Shown: positions 1 through 9,346, counted from the stretch's first letter. The stretch is DNA of 64,000 bases from Campylobacter sp. RM10537 (GCF_022369435.1 NZ_CP059597.1:186001-250000); one strand, 5' to 3'. Notes: generated from the letters alone by a model not told the origin. Program-made: numbers and translations.

Positions 1-1320
1 GAATTTTTAAAAAATAATATTTCTATTGTTGATACTCCTGGACTCGATGATGTCGTTATTCAAAGAGAAATTTTAACAAATGAATATTTAAAAGAGAGTG
101 ATTTTTTGATCCATCTTATGAATGCTTCACAAGCGCTAACACAAAAAGATATTGATTTTTTAACTCATTGTTTATTAAATTCACGTTTGAGCAAATTTTT
201 AATTATTTTAACAAAAGCTGATTTGTTAAAAAAACAAGAACTTAATGAAGTTGAAAATTATATTAAAAAAATTCTCACAAATAAGCTTAAGGATAAAAAT
301 TTGGTTACAAAGATTGATTTTTTATCTATAAGTGCAAAAATGGCTAATGATTTTTATAAAAATCTTGTCAGTAAAGAAAGTTTTCAAAAAAGCGGAATGC
401 AAGAATTTGAAAATTATTTATTTAATGAATTGTATTCTGGAAAAAAAAGTAAAATTGCTTTGGAGTCTTATAAAAAAGAATTGTTATTGGAGCTAGATCA
501 TCTCTTAAAAGAATACGAGTTACAAAATAAATTTATACAAGAAAAAGAACAAAATTTAGGTGAACAAAGCAAGCAATTTTTACTTGATATGCAAAATAAA
601 AGAAAATCTTTACAAGAAACCAAAGAGGAAATTTTAAATTCTATTTTAGAACTTAAAAATTTAGAAAATGGAGTTGATAATCTTGTATTGTTATTAGCAA
701 AAAAACTTAAAGATAGATTGGTTGATGAATTAAAATATTTTAAAAATAAATCTCAAAAAGTTGATATGCAGCGTATTTTAATGATTATAGATACGACAAT
801 TAAAGACGGTGTGAGTGATATTTTAAGAGAAGTTAAATTTAAAAATATGAAAAAAATTGAAGAATTAAAGCTCCATTTATCTTTAAAATACGATTTTTTA
901 AAAGAAAATTTTAATGATGATTTTGAAAATTTTAAGGATAAGATTTCTAAAGATATAGAAAATATTTTTAATGATGAAAAAATTATATTTTTAAAACTTG
1001 AAATTGAAAATATTATCAATCAAAATATTAATTTATTTGATCTTGAAATTAAATTAACTCAGACTATCAATGCTATTTTTAAAAATTTTAATCTCGAAAA
1101 TATTTTGCAAAGTCTTGATATTAATGGAGCATTTTTTCATTTTTTAGATAAAAAACTTCAAAATTATGAAGAAATTCAAAAAGAAAAGTTAAAAAATATT
1201 GAAGATTTAATGGGTAAAATCAATGATAAAAATACTAATATATTAACTTCTTTTGAAAATAATTTAGAAAATATCGCTAAATTGCAACAACTTAAAATGG
1301 ATCTTTTGCATGCAAATTAA
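1..1320 (+). CDS. Dynamin-like GTPase, DLP1-type, 5'-truncated by window
   Basis: Open in frame from base 1, so the upstream part including the P-loop lies outside the window. What remains shows the GTPase G3 motif DTPG (bases 31-42) and the G4 motif TKAD (about 211-222), followed by a long, Lys/Glu-rich helical region typical of the dynamin stalk. It overlaps the next gene by 11 bases, so the two are translationally coupled. In C. jejuni the matching neighbouring pair (Cj0411/Cj0412, from memory) forms a heteromeric bacterial dynamin-like complex that binds and tethers membranes. Assignment rests on motifs plus the paired arrangement; the exact membrane process served is not shown by the sequence. 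Confidence 0.85.
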   Translation, partial: EFLKNNISIVDTPGLDDVVIQREILTNEYLKESDFLIHLMNASQALTQKDIDFLTHCLLNSRLSKFLIILTKADLLKKQELNEVENYIKKILTNKLKDKNLVTKIDFLSISAKMANDFYKNLVSKESFQKSGMQEFENYLFNELYSGKKSKIALESYKKELLLELDHLLKEYELQNKFIQEKEQNLGEQSKQFLLDMQNKRKSLQETKEEILNSILELKNLENGVDNLVLLLAKKLKDRLVDELKYFKNKSQKVDMQRILMIIDTTIKDGVSDILREVKFKNMKKIEELKLHLSLKYDFLKENFNDDFENFKDKISKDIENIFNDEKIIFLKLEIENIINQNINLFDLEIKLTQTINAIFKNFNLENILQSLDINGAFFHFLDKKLQNYEEIQKEKLKNIEDLMGKINDKNTNILTSFENNLENIAKLQQLKMDLLHAN

Positions 1321-3136
1321 TATTTTAAATGATTTTATAAATTCTTATAAAAAAGCTTATATTAATAATTATGACGATAGTTTTAGTGGAAAAATTAAAA
1401 CAATATGTCAAAATCTTAATGAACCTTTTATGAATCTAAGTCCTGAATTAAGTAAAGAGTTACAAGAAATATCTTTTTCATTGGATAAAAATATCAATAT
1501 AGCTATTATCGGGCAATTTTCTAGTGGTAAATCAAGTCTTTTAAATTTAATTTTAAAAAAAGAATGCCTACCTACAGGTTTTGTTCCTGTAACTTTTAAG
1601 CCAACTTTTTTACATTATGCAAAAGAATATTTTTTAAGAGTCGAATTTGAAGATGCTAGCGATCTTATTACAGATGTTGAAAATCTCGCTTTATATACAG
1701 ATCAAAGAAATGAAATTAAAAAAGCTAAAAATTTGCATATTTTTGCTCCTATTCCTTTATTAAAAAAAATTACTCTTATTGATACTCCAGGTTTAAATGC
1801 AAATAAAAATGATACTTTAACCACTTTAAGTGAGTTAAAAAATATTCATGCGGCTATTTGGTTAAGCTTGATTGATAATGCTGGAAAAAAAAGTGAAGAA
1901 GAGGTGATTAGGGAAAATTTGGAAATTTTGGGCGATTATAGCATTTGTGTTTTAAATCAAAAAGATAAATTAAATCAACAAGAATTAGATAATATTTTAA
2001 ATTATGTTAAAAAAAATTTTTCTCAATATTTTAAGGATATTATTGCTATATCTTGTAAAGAAGCTCAGTTTCAAGAAAGCTATAAACATTCTAATTTTGA
2101 ATTTTTGATCCATTTTTTACAATCTATTGATGATAAAAAAGTCAAGGAAAAATTCGCAAAAAGAAAGATATTTAATTTATGCAAAATTTTAGATAATGAA
2201 AATAAACTTTTTTTAGATATTTTCGATCAACTTTTATTAAATTTTCAAACTTATGAAGAATATGCAAATTCTGTATTTGAAAGATTTTTAAATGAAATTG
2301 AAATTTTAAACCATCAAATTTTAAATCAACTAAAAAGTATTAGTGAAAAAATTTCAAGTGAAATTTTTAATTCTATTAAAGAAAAAGAAGCTTATTTTTA
2401 TCAAAAATCGACAAAAATTTTAACAAAAAATTTATACGTAAAATATGCCTATAAAATACCTTATATTTCAACTGATGATACTTATTTATCGATGTTTTAT
2501 CATTCAGAATCTATGAGTAAAGAATTTAAAAAAATTAAAAATGATATCTATCATTCTTTTAAGCAAATCAAAGATAATTTGGTTAATTTAGTAAATAATT
2601 TAGAAAATAAAATTTTATTTTTTAAGTCAGAATTTTCAAATATTCAAAAAGATAATATTTTTCAAAGCGATATAAATTTTAGCGAACTTAGAGTATTTTC
2701 AAATGCCAGTGAAGAATATTTTTTAAAAGATTTTAAGGAGCTTTTGTTTAAAAATTTATTAGAGCTTGATTTATTTTTTGAAAAACTTAATTTAAAAGCT
2801 TTTTCAAATTATGAAAATGCAACAAGACTCACCATTAGTTTTTTAAGTGATAAAATAAATCAAAGTCGTGTTCTTTATGAGCTTAATAGTTCTGAATTTA
2901 CTTTATTTTATCCTCAAAAAAATGAAATTTACGAAAGAGTCTTAAAAGAACTTAATGTTTATGAATTTGAAAATTTATTGATTGATAAGCCAGTCATTAT
3001 AAAAATAATCAAGGATTTTTTTAAAAATAATAAAATTTTAATTGAAAATAAAAAACACTTAATAGAGATAAAAAAAAGAGAGCTTGATAAAAGAAAAAGT
3101 CAGATTATTAAATCTTGTGAACTTTTAAAGGAATAA
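1310..3136 (+). CDS. Dynamin-like GTPase, DLP2-type
   Basis: A 608-residue GTPase. The P-loop GQFSSGKSS lies at about residues 68-76, G3 DTPG near 158 and G4 NQKD near 216. An N-terminal helical stretch of about 60 residues precedes the G domain and a long predicted coiled, helical stalk follows. No signal peptide or classical transmembrane segment is evident. The start ATG lies inside the end of the preceding dynamin-like gene (11-base overlap), and the next gene begins 2 bases after its stop, so all three are probably co-transcribed. Known relatives in C. jejuni work as a hetero-oligomeric pair in membrane tethering or remodelling. Confidence 0.87.
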   Translation: MQINILNDFINSYKKAYINNYDDSFSGKIKTICQNLNEPFMNLSPELSKELQEISFSLDKNINIAIIGQFSSGKSSLLNLILKKECLPTGFVPVTFKPTFLHYAKEYFLRVEFEDASDLITDVENLALYTDQRNEIKKAKNLHIFAPIPLLKKITLIDTPGLNANKNDTLTTLSELKNIHAAIWLSLIDNAGKKSEEEVIRENLEILGDYSICVLNQKDKLNQQELDNILNYVKKNFSQYFKDIIAISCKEAQFQESYKHSNFEFLIHFLQSIDDKKVKEKFAKRKIFNLCKILDNENKLFLDIFDQLLLNFQTYEEYANSVFERFLNEIEILNHQILNQLKSISEKISSEIFNSIKEKEAYFYQKSTKILTKNLYVKYAYKIPYISTDDTYLSMFYHSESMSKEFKKIKNDIYHSFKQIKDNLVNLVNNLENKILFFKSEFSNIQKDNIFQSDINFSELRVFSNASEEYFLKDFKELLFKNLLELDLFFEKLNLKAFSNYENATRLTISFLSDKINQSRVLYELNSSEFTLFYPQKNEIYERVLKELNVYEFENLLIDKPVIIKIIKDFFKNNKILIENKKHLIEIKKRELDKRKSQIIKSCELLKE

Positions 3137-3138
3137 AA

Positions 3139-3849
3139 ATGTTAAAAAGAATTCTAATTTTACTATCGATTTGTTATAGTTGTGTTTTTGCCATTAGTGA
3201 TTTAGAAAAGGCTTTGCAGTTTTATGAAGAAAATAAATTTTCTAAAGCATATAATTTATTTGAAAAGCTTTGTAAAAAAGATAGTGCAAAATCATGTTTT
3301 TCTATGGCCTATATGTTAGAAAATGCTCAAGGAGTTCCAAGAGATCTTGGTGCTGCTTATAAACTTTATAATAAAGCATGCAATCTAGGTTTATCAGAAT
3401 CTTGTTTTAATATGGGTCTTATTTTGAAAAATCAAGGCTATACTAACGAATCAATTTTAGCTTTTAATAAAGCGTGTAATTTAGGAGATGTGAAAAGTTG
3501 TAACAATATAGCTCTTTTTTATGAAAAAGATCAAGATGGAAAAATGGCAACTTATTTTTATAAAAAATCTTGCCAATTAAAAGATGCTCCAGCTTGTTAT
3601 AAATTGGGTCTTTTGTATGAAAAAGGGGAATTAATAAAACAAAATATAAAAAATTCTTTATTTTTTTATTCTAAAGCTTGCAATTTGGGTTATGCTGAGT
3701 TATGTTATCTTCTTGGGCGTTATAATCAACTTGAAACAAAAGATTTGCAAAAAGCTAAAATTTATTTTGGCATGGCTTGTGATAAAAAACATAAAGAAGC
3801 TTGTGTTGCTTATAAAGAATTAAATTCTAAAGCTGTAGAAATTTATTAA
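3139..3849 (+). CDS. Secreted Sel1-like repeat, cysteine-rich protein (Hcp-like)
   Basis: A 236-residue protein with a Sec signal peptide at residues 1-18 (cleavage probably after CVFA). The mature part consists of about five Sel1-like tetratricopeptide-type repeats of roughly 36 residues with the recurring pattern ACNLG...SCxNxG, and paired cysteines in successive helices that could form disulfides, as in Helicobacter cysteine-rich (Hcp) proteins. Expected to be periplasmic. It follows the dynamin-like pair by 2 bases and is likely in the same operon, but a functional link is only inferred. The partner bound by the repeats is unknown. Confidence 0.8.
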   Translation: MLKRILILLSICYSCVFAISDLEKALQFYEENKFSKAYNLFEKLCKKDSAKSCFSMAYMLENAQGVPRDLGAAYKLYNKACNLGLSESCFNMGLILKNQGYTNESILAFNKACNLGDVKSCNNIALFYEKDQDGKMATYFYKKSCQLKDAPACYKLGLLYEKGELIKQNIKNSLFFYSKACNLGYAELCYLLGRYNQLETKDLQKAKIYFGMACDKKHKEACVAYKELNSKAVEIY

Positions 3850-3974
3850 AATTTTTATAGCATTTATCTTGAATTTCTGTTTTTTTATAATTCTAATTAT
3901 TTTTTTGATTTAAAGTCTAGTTAATATTAATAAGAGTAACATAATTTTAATTGCGTATGTAAAGGAGAAACAAA
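3850..3974 (+). promoter_or_regulatory. Leader/promoter region of the gluconate dehydrogenase operon
   Basis: About 125 AT-rich bases between the Sel1 protein and the dehydrogenase. A TAATAT-like -10 element occurs near 3922 and a good Shine-Dalgarno (AAGGAG at about 3961) precedes the ATG at 3975. No clear operator is visible. The C. jejuni orthologue is reported to respond to growth temperature, but I see no element that explains this. Confidence 0.35.
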
Positions 3975-4703
3975 ATGCAAGATAATATTATAGATAGAAG
4001 AAGTTTCTTTAAATTAGGACTTCTGGGTGGCTCTGTTGTAGCTGCAAGTACTTTAGGTGGTGGCGCTGTATTAAAAGCAGCAGAGCTTACAGATTCTCCA
4101 AAATCTTTACAAACTAAATCAAATAAAATTAGAGGCAGAATATTTTTTCAAACTCAAACTGAATTTGATACTTTGAGTGCAGCTTGTGAAAGAATTTATC
4201 CTAAGGATAATCAAGGAGAAGGAGCTATTGGATTAGGCGTTCCTTATTTTATTGATAATCAATTAGCTTCAGCATATGGATATAATGATAGAGAATATAT
4301 GCAAGGACCTTTTATGGATGGTAAAGAGGAGCAAGGATATCAAACTCCTATGAAACGTAAGGATATTTTTTTAGAGGGTGTTCATGCTTTAGAAACAAAT
4401 GCTAAAAAACGTTATAAAAAATCTTTTTCTTCACTTAAAGGAAAAGAACAAGATGAAATTTTAAGAGATTTTGAAAAAGGTAAAATTCAGACCATAGGTT
4501 TTAAATCTTCCTATTTTTTTACTCTTTTAAGAGAAATGACAATTGCAGGGGTTTTAGCAGATCCAATTTATGGTGGAAATGATAATAAAAACGGTTGGAG
4601 AATGATGCAATATCCTGGAGCTCAAATGAGTTATATAGATAAAATTGCAAGTGATGAATTTTTTGATATAGAACCTGTAGGTTTAGCGGATATGGAGGAT
4701 TAA
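3975..4703 (+). CDS. Gluconate 2-dehydrogenase subunit 3 family, Tat-exported
   Basis: A 242-residue protein with a twin-arginine signal: DRRSFFKLG at about residues 8-16 followed by a hydrophobic stretch and an AxA-like site. The mature part resembles gluconate 2-dehydrogenase subunit 3, the small partner that escorts the flavoprotein subunit through the Tat system. One base separates its stop from the next start, so the two are an operon. In C. jejuni this pair (Cj0414/Cj0415) is the membrane-associated gluconate dehydrogenase that feeds electrons to the respiratory chain. The strong SD AAGGAG supports this start. Confidence 0.88.
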   Translation: MQDNIIDRRSFFKLGLLGGSVVAASTLGGGAVLKAAELTDSPKSLQTKSNKIRGRIFFQTQTEFDTLSAACERIYPKDNQGEGAIGLGVPYFIDNQLASAYGYNDREYMQGPFMDGKEEQGYQTPMKRKDIFLEGVHALETNAKKRYKKSFSSLKGKEQDEILRDFEKGKIQTIGFKSSYFFTLLREMTIAGVLADPIYGGNDNKNGWRMMQYPGAQMSYIDKIASDEFFDIEPVGLADMED

Positions 4704-4704
4704 A

Positions 4705-6426
4705 ATGGCTGAAATATTAAAAAAGGTAGATGTAGTAACAGTGGGTGCAGGTTGGACAGGTGGTATTATAGCCGCAGAACTAACAAAGGCAGGACTTAAT
4801 GTCCTTAGTTTAGAGCGCGGACATATGCAAAGTACTGAAAATTTTAATTTTATCCATGATGAATGGAGATATGGAATTAATTATGGTTTAATGCAAGATT
4901 GTTCCAAAGATACTGTTACTTTTAGAAATGATTTAAAAGAGTTAGCTTTGCCTTATAGAAAAATGGGTTCTTTTTTGCTTGGGAATAATGTTGGGGGTGC
5001 TGGAGTACATTGGAATGGCTGGACTTTTAGATTTATGCCTTATGATTTTGAAATTAAAAGTAGAAGTTTTAAACGATATGGAAATAAGTTAGGTGATGAT
5101 TATACTTTGCAAGATTGGGGTTTGACTTATAAAGATATGGAACCTTATTATGATAAATTTGAAAAAACTTGTGGGATTTCTGGAGAGCCTAATCCACTTG
5201 CTGAAAAAATGGGTTCTTTTAGATCAAGTCCTTATCCTCAAAAACCTTTAGAAAATACAAAAATACTCAAACGTTTCGAAAGTACAGCAAAAGAGATGAA
5301 TTTGCATCCATTTAGATTACCAGCAGCTAATTCAAGATCTGGTTATACTAATCCAGATGGCCAAGAATTAGCTCCTTGTGAATATTGTGCTTTCTGTGAA
5401 AGATACGGTTGTGAGTATGGAGCAAAAGCAAGCCCTATAACAACAGTTATTCCTAAAGCTATGAGTACAGGTAAATATACTATACGCACTTATAGTAATG
5501 CTACGCAAATTCTAAAAAAAGATGGCAAGGTAACAGGAGTAAAATTTGTAGATACTAGAACTATGAAAGAATATATTCAACCTGCTGATATAGTTGTGCT
5601 TACAAGCTATGTATTTAATAACGCTAAGCTTTTAATGGTGAGTGAAATAGGATCTCAGTATGATCCAAAAACAGGTAAAGGAACTTTAGGTAAAAATTAT
5701 TGTTATCAAATGAATATGGGAACAACAGCCTTTTTTGAAGAACAATTTAATACTTTTATGGGATCAGGTGCATTAGGAACAACTTGTGATGATTTTATAG
5801 GAGATAATTTTGATCATTCTAGGGAAAAATTTTTACATGGAGCTATGATTTATAGTGTTCAATCAGGAAATCGTCCTATACAATCAGCTCCAGTTCCCCA
5901 AGGAACACCTTCTTGGGGTGCTGAATTTAAAAAAGCATTAAATTATAATTTTACAAGAAATATTTTTATAGGTGGGCAAGGTGCTTCTTTACCTCATAAA
6001 AATAATTATTTAAGTTTGGATCCAACTTATAAAGATGCTTTTGGGATGCCACTTTTACGCTTAACGTATAATTTTACAGATCAAGATAGAGCTTTGCATA
6101 AATTTATTACAGATAAAACAGCTCAAATAGCAAAAAGAATGAAGGGTGTGAAATCAATTAAAAAAGGTTCTTATCTTAAAAATTATAGCATTGTGCCTTA
6201 TCAAACCACTCATAATACCGGAGGGACAACTATGGGGGCAAATCCTGAAATGAGTGTAGTAAATACTTACTTACAACATTGGGATGCGGATAACCTTTTT
6301 GTCGTAGGGGCTGGTAATTTCCAACATAATAGTGGCTATAATCCAACAGATACTGTAGGAGCTTTAGCTTATCGTTGTGCTGAAGGAATTTTAAAATATC
6401 ATAAAAGTGGAAAAATTCTTGCTTGA
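4705..6426 (+). CDS. GMC-family oxidoreductase, gluconate dehydrogenase flavoprotein
   Basis: A 573-residue flavoprotein. The N-terminal dinucleotide-binding motif GAGWTGG lies at residues 17-23, and GGAGVHWNGW (about residues 97-106) is the second conserved FAD contact typical of the GMC/gluconate dehydrogenase group. The C-terminal block contains HNTGGTTMG and the motif NPTDTVGALAYR. It has no signal peptide of its own, consistent with piggy-back Tat export on the subunit encoded just upstream. A cytochrome c subunit, which completes many gluconate dehydrogenases, is not encoded here. Probable role: periplasmic oxidation of gluconate or a related sugar acid. Confidence 0.88.
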   Translation: MAEILKKVDVVTVGAGWTGGIIAAELTKAGLNVLSLERGHMQSTENFNFIHDEWRYGINYGLMQDCSKDTVTFRNDLKELALPYRKMGSFLLGNNVGGAGVHWNGWTFRFMPYDFEIKSRSFKRYGNKLGDDYTLQDWGLTYKDMEPYYDKFEKTCGISGEPNPLAEKMGSFRSSPYPQKPLENTKILKRFESTAKEMNLHPFRLPAANSRSGYTNPDGQELAPCEYCAFCERYGCEYGAKASPITTVIPKAMSTGKYTIRTYSNATQILKKDGKVTGVKFVDTRTMKEYIQPADIVVLTSYVFNNAKLLMVSEIGSQYDPKTGKGTLGKNYCYQMNMGTTAFFEEQFNTFMGSGALGTTCDDFIGDNFDHSREKFLHGAMIYSVQSGNRPIQSAPVPQGTPSWGAEFKKALNYNFTRNIFIGGQGASLPHKNNYLSLDPTYKDAFGMPLLRLTYNFTDQDRALHKFITDKTAQIAKRMKGVKSIKKGSYLKNYSIVPYQTTHNTGGTTMGANPEMSVVNTYLQHWDADNLFVVGAGNFQHNSGYNPTDTVGALAYRCAEGILKYHKSGKILA

Positions 6427-6447
6427 AAGCTTTTGCTTTCAAGCTTA
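6421..6447 (+). terminator. Terminator after gluconate dehydrogenase operon
   Basis: Perfect 10-bp inverted repeat GCTTGAAAGC-TTTT-GCTTTCAAGC at 6421-6444, overlapping the stop codon (TGA 6424-6426). The T run after it is weak on the plus strand. It lies before the convergent gene ending at 6505. Confidence 0.65.
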
Positions 6448-6504
6448 TTAATATTTATAAATTTTGAAAAATTAAATTACTGCAAAACTTATAAAGCTAG
6501 GTTT

Positions 6505-7218
6505 TTAAGAGGCAATACTAAAATTAATATAATTATCTTGAGAGTTTTGTTGATAAGTTTTAGCTACAAAATTTTTAAAATCTTTATCAAAATTTGAATT
6601 TTTATCGTTGCTTTTTGAATCTTTATCTGTTTTTTCTAAGCTATTTTCTGAATTTTTTTCATCTTTTTCTTTATTTTCTTCTTCTTTTTCTTTGGCCTCT
6701 TCGGCTTTAAGTTTCATTGCTTCAGCTCTTGCTTCAAATTCCATTTTTGTGGCATTAGCTGCGACTTTATAATCTTGTGGGCTAGGATCAGCAGGAGCCA
6801 TAGCTGCAGCTACAATTTGGCGTGCATTAGCTATAGTTTCTTCTGGGGTATTTCCCTTTTGCATACTGATAGGAACTTCACCAGCAGTAGCATACATTTG
6901 ATTATCTGGTCCTCTAGTATAAGTAAAGCTTGCAGCTCCTGCTAGGCCACCACCAGCAGCTTGATGTGCAGCTTCATGTGCTTTTACGTTTCTATCTATA
7001 TTTTGGAGTTCTCTAAGTTGCTGAATTTGTTTAGCGTCAAGTTCAACACCATTAACCATTTGTGTTTCTTGTTGGTTATTTTCATCTGATGAGATATCAT
7101 TTTTATTGTTTGAATCTGCAAGATCATTATTTTTTAAATCTAAAAAATTGTTATTTTTTGAGTCATTAGAAGAATGATTGAAATGATAATATGAGCTAAA
7201 ATTGAAGCCAATTTGCAT
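6505..7218 (-). CDS. SprA-related family protein, putative zinc metalloprotease
   Basis: A 237-residue protein. The first 50 or so residues and the last 70 are low-complexity (Asn/Ser/Asp-rich, then Glu/Lys-rich). The conserved centre carries VKAHEAAHQAAGGG, whose HExxH signature suggests a zinc metalloprotease centre, followed by YTRGPDNQMYATAGEVP and the DPSPQDYKVAANA block that I associate with the SprA-related family. No signal peptide is apparent. SD AGGAG lies just upstream of the ATG. Protease activity is inferred from the motif only. It corresponds to Cj0418c by position. Confidence 0.7.
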   Translation of the reverse strand: MQIGFNFSSYYHFNHSSNDSKNNNFLDLKNNDLADSNNKNDISSDENNQQETQMVNGVELDAKQIQQLRELQNIDRNVKAHEAAHQAAGGGLAGAASFTYTRGPDNQMYATAGEVPISMQKGNTPEETIANARQIVAAAMAPADPSPQDYKVAANATKMEFEARAEAMKLKAEEAKEKEEENKEKDEKNSENSLEKTDKDSKSNDKNSNFDKDFKNFVAKTYQQNSQDNYINFSIAS

Positions 7219-7328
7219 TTATTCTCCTAAAATTTTATATTAGTAAAGAATTTTATCTATTTTATCTTAAAAATTTGATAATTTTTGTACAATATTTTAT
7301 GATTTTAGTTAAATATTCTTAAGGTGTA

Positions 7329-7694
7329 ATGATGATTTATAAAAATGATTTAATTTATATAGAAAAAGAACAATCACAAATACCTTGGATTAAAATTTTT
7401 ACTCAATATCCTTACAAGGAACTAAGTGATTGTCCTAGTGATTTACAAAGAGAACTTTTTGATAAAATTTTACTTTGTGAAAAAGCTATGATTGAATTTT
7501 ATAAGCCAGAAAAAATCAATATAGCCTCATTTGCAAACTATATGCCAAGAGTTCATTTTCATATAATGGCTCGTTTTAAAGATGATGCTTATTTTCCAGA
7601 ATGCATGTGGGGAAAACAACAAAGAGAAATGAAAGATTTAAAACTACCAAATTTTAATGATTTTGTGAAATTTTTACTCAATATTTTAAAATGA
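7329..7694 (+). CDS. HIT-like family protein
   Basis: A 121-residue protein with the sequence HFHIMAR at about residues 78-84, a variant of the histidine-triad motif (HxHxxxR rather than HxHxH), preceded by a typical HIT core with the LCEKAMIEFYKPEKIN segment. HIT proteins are nucleotide hydrolases or transferases; the variant triad leaves the activity uncertain. Two adjacent ATG codons (7329 and 7332) could serve as start; the second sits at a better distance from the AAGG at about 7320. Short monocistronic gene. Confidence 0.75.
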   Translation: MMIYKNDLIYIEKEQSQIPWIKIFTQYPYKELSDCPSDLQRELFDKILLCEKAMIEFYKPEKINIASFANYMPRVHFHIMARFKDDAYFPECMWGKQQREMKDLKLPNFNDFVKFLLNILK

Positions 7695-7759
7695 TATTAA
7701 TTATTGATTATTGTTTCTTTTATACAATTTTTTGACCCAAATTATTATAAAGGAAAAAA

Positions 7760-8332
7760 ATGAAAAAAATTTTATTAAGCTCTTTAGTTGCTGCATCTTT
7801 CTTGAGTGCAAGTTTATTTGCACAAGAATATTCTTTAGATAAAGCTCATACCGATATTGGTTTTAAGATTAAACATCTACAAATCAGCAATGTAAAGGGA
7901 AATTTTAAAGATTATAGTGCAGTTATAGATTTTGATCCTAAAACTTATGAATTTAAAAAACTTGAAGCTGTAATCAAAGTAGCCTCTGTTAATACTGATA
8001 ACCAAACTAGAGATAATCATTTAAGACAAGATGATTTTTTTAAAGCAAAAAAATACCCTGATATGACATTTGTAATGAAAAAATATGAAAAAATTAATAA
8101 AGAAAAAGGAAAAATGACAGGTATCTTAACCATAGCTGGAGTTTCAAAAGAAGTGGTTTTAGATACTGAAATAGGCGGTATGGCTAAAGGAAAAGATGGC
8201 AAAGAAAAAATAGGTTTTTCTTTAAATGGAAAAATTAAACGTTCTGAATTTAAATTCGGTGCTGGAACTTCTACACTTACTTTAGGTGATGATATCACTT
8301 TAAGCATTGATGCTGAAGCAAATGAAAAGTAA
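7760..8332 (+). CDS. YceI-like periplasmic protein
   Basis: A 190-residue protein with a clear Sec signal peptide (residues 1-21, SASLFAQ). The mature part is a YceI lipocalin-like fold, recognisable from SLDKAHTDIGFKIKHL, TDNQTRDNHLRQDDFF and the GVSKEVVLD and KRSEFKFG segments. Such proteins bind isoprenoid-type amphiphiles in the periplasm. An AAAGGAAA SD precedes the ATG. Likely transcribed alone, from a promoter with a TATACAAT-like -10 near 7720. Confidence 0.9.
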   Translation: MKKILLSSLVAASFLSASLFAQEYSLDKAHTDIGFKIKHLQISNVKGNFKDYSAVIDFDPKTYEFKKLEAVIKVASVNTDNQTRDNHLRQDDFFKAKKYPDMTFVMKKYEKINKEKGKMTGILTIAGVSKEVVLDTEIGGMAKGKDGKEKIGFSLNGKIKRSEFKFGAGTSTLTLGDDITLSIDAEANEK

Positions 8333-8339
8333 TACTAAT

Positions 8340-9296
8340 CTAAGAGAGCTTTTCTCTTAGACTTTCTAAGATATAAGATAAACTTTTATCCTTATTTTCT
8401 TCCCATATAAGTTTAAATTCTGGTTTAAAACTTTCATTTTCTAGTTTTAATTCTGTATTTTTTAAAGTAGATTCTAGAAAAGCAAGGTGATTTAATGCGG
8501 TATTTTTGTCATCAAAAATTAAAATAAAATCATTATTTTGTATAAAAATTTTTATCTTAAAGCGTTTTAAAATCTTAGCAATTTGTTTTAAAATAAGCTT
8601 GACATAAGATTCTTGAGTATATTGCAATTCATGAAAATGAAGCAAGGCGATGATGTAGTGATCTTTTCCTTTAAGATAATGCATTAATTTTTTTTCATTA
8701 GGCAATTTTGTCAAGGTATCAAAAAATAAATTTTGATATATTTGATACAAAATAACAAAGCAAAAAATCAAACTAGCAAATTCAAAGTATTTAACACCAC
8801 AAAAAATATCAAATAAAAATTGTAAATTTGCTCCAACAAAGGCTAATAAAAGATAATATTCTTTTCTTTTAAAGCTTTGTATGATCAAGATAAAACCACA
8901 AAGGATAAAAAATAAAAAAGCAAGTTCGTTAATGGGTTTAAGTAAGGTAAAATTTAAATGAAAGTCCAAATTGCTAGCATTGAAATTAGTATTATTTGGA
9001 AGGATGAAACCTAAAATCGCTATAAAAATGATGATTAAAACAGAGCTAAGATTATTTTTTTCTAAAATTTTATTGGATATTTTTTTTACTCCAAGTAAAA
9101 CAAAAATCAAAGGCAAAAATAAAGAAACAAACAAGTGAGCTTGAAATATACTATTGAAAAAATAAGGCAAATGAAAGATGAGTAAAGAAAGAGTGATAAA
9201 AAATATACGCGTATTTTTAAAATAAAAAGCTAAAAATAATGCCAAAAATTCAAAAATCAAACTAAAATAACTTAAAAAATCTAAAAAAAACATCAA
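8340..9296 (-). CDS. Membrane protein with degenerate GGDEF domain
   Basis: A 318-residue protein. Residues 1-190 hold about seven hydrophobic segments; then DTLTKLPNEKKLMHYL matches the conserved entry of GGDEF domains (DxLTxLxNR). The position of the GGDEF loop reads IQNNDFILIF, so the catalytic residues are missing and cyclase activity is not expected. It could act as a sensor or protein-interaction domain. A hairpin (8340-8360) lies within the last codons. It matches Cj0421c by position. Confidence 0.65.
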   Translation of the reverse strand: MMFFLDFLSYFSLIFEFLALFLAFYFKNTRIFFITLSLLIFHLPYFFNSIFQAHLFVSLFLPLIFVLLGVKKISNKILEKNNLSSVLIIIFIAILGFILPNNTNFNASNLDFHLNFTLLKPINELAFLFFILCGFILIIQSFKRKEYYLLLAFVGANLQFLFDIFCGVKYFEFASLIFCFVILYQIYQNLFFDTLTKLPNEKKLMHYLKGKDHYIIALLHFHELQYTQESYVKLILKQIAKILKRFKIKIFIQNNDFILIFDDKNTALNHLAFLESTLKNTELKLENESFKPEFKLIWEENKDKSLSYILESLREKLS

Positions 9297-9346
9297 TCAA
9301 CCTTAAATAATAAAAATTGAGAATTTTATATAAAAAAACTTAAAAA

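Noticed and set aside
6230-6442. 70-codon frame antisense to the GMC oxidoreductase end
   Set aside because: Covers conserved codons of the oxidoreductase and its terminator hairpin; no SD.
8340-8360. CTAAGAGA hairpin as terminator between yceI-like and GGDEF-like genes
   Set aside because: It lies within the last codons of the minus-strand gene and no T run follows on either strand.
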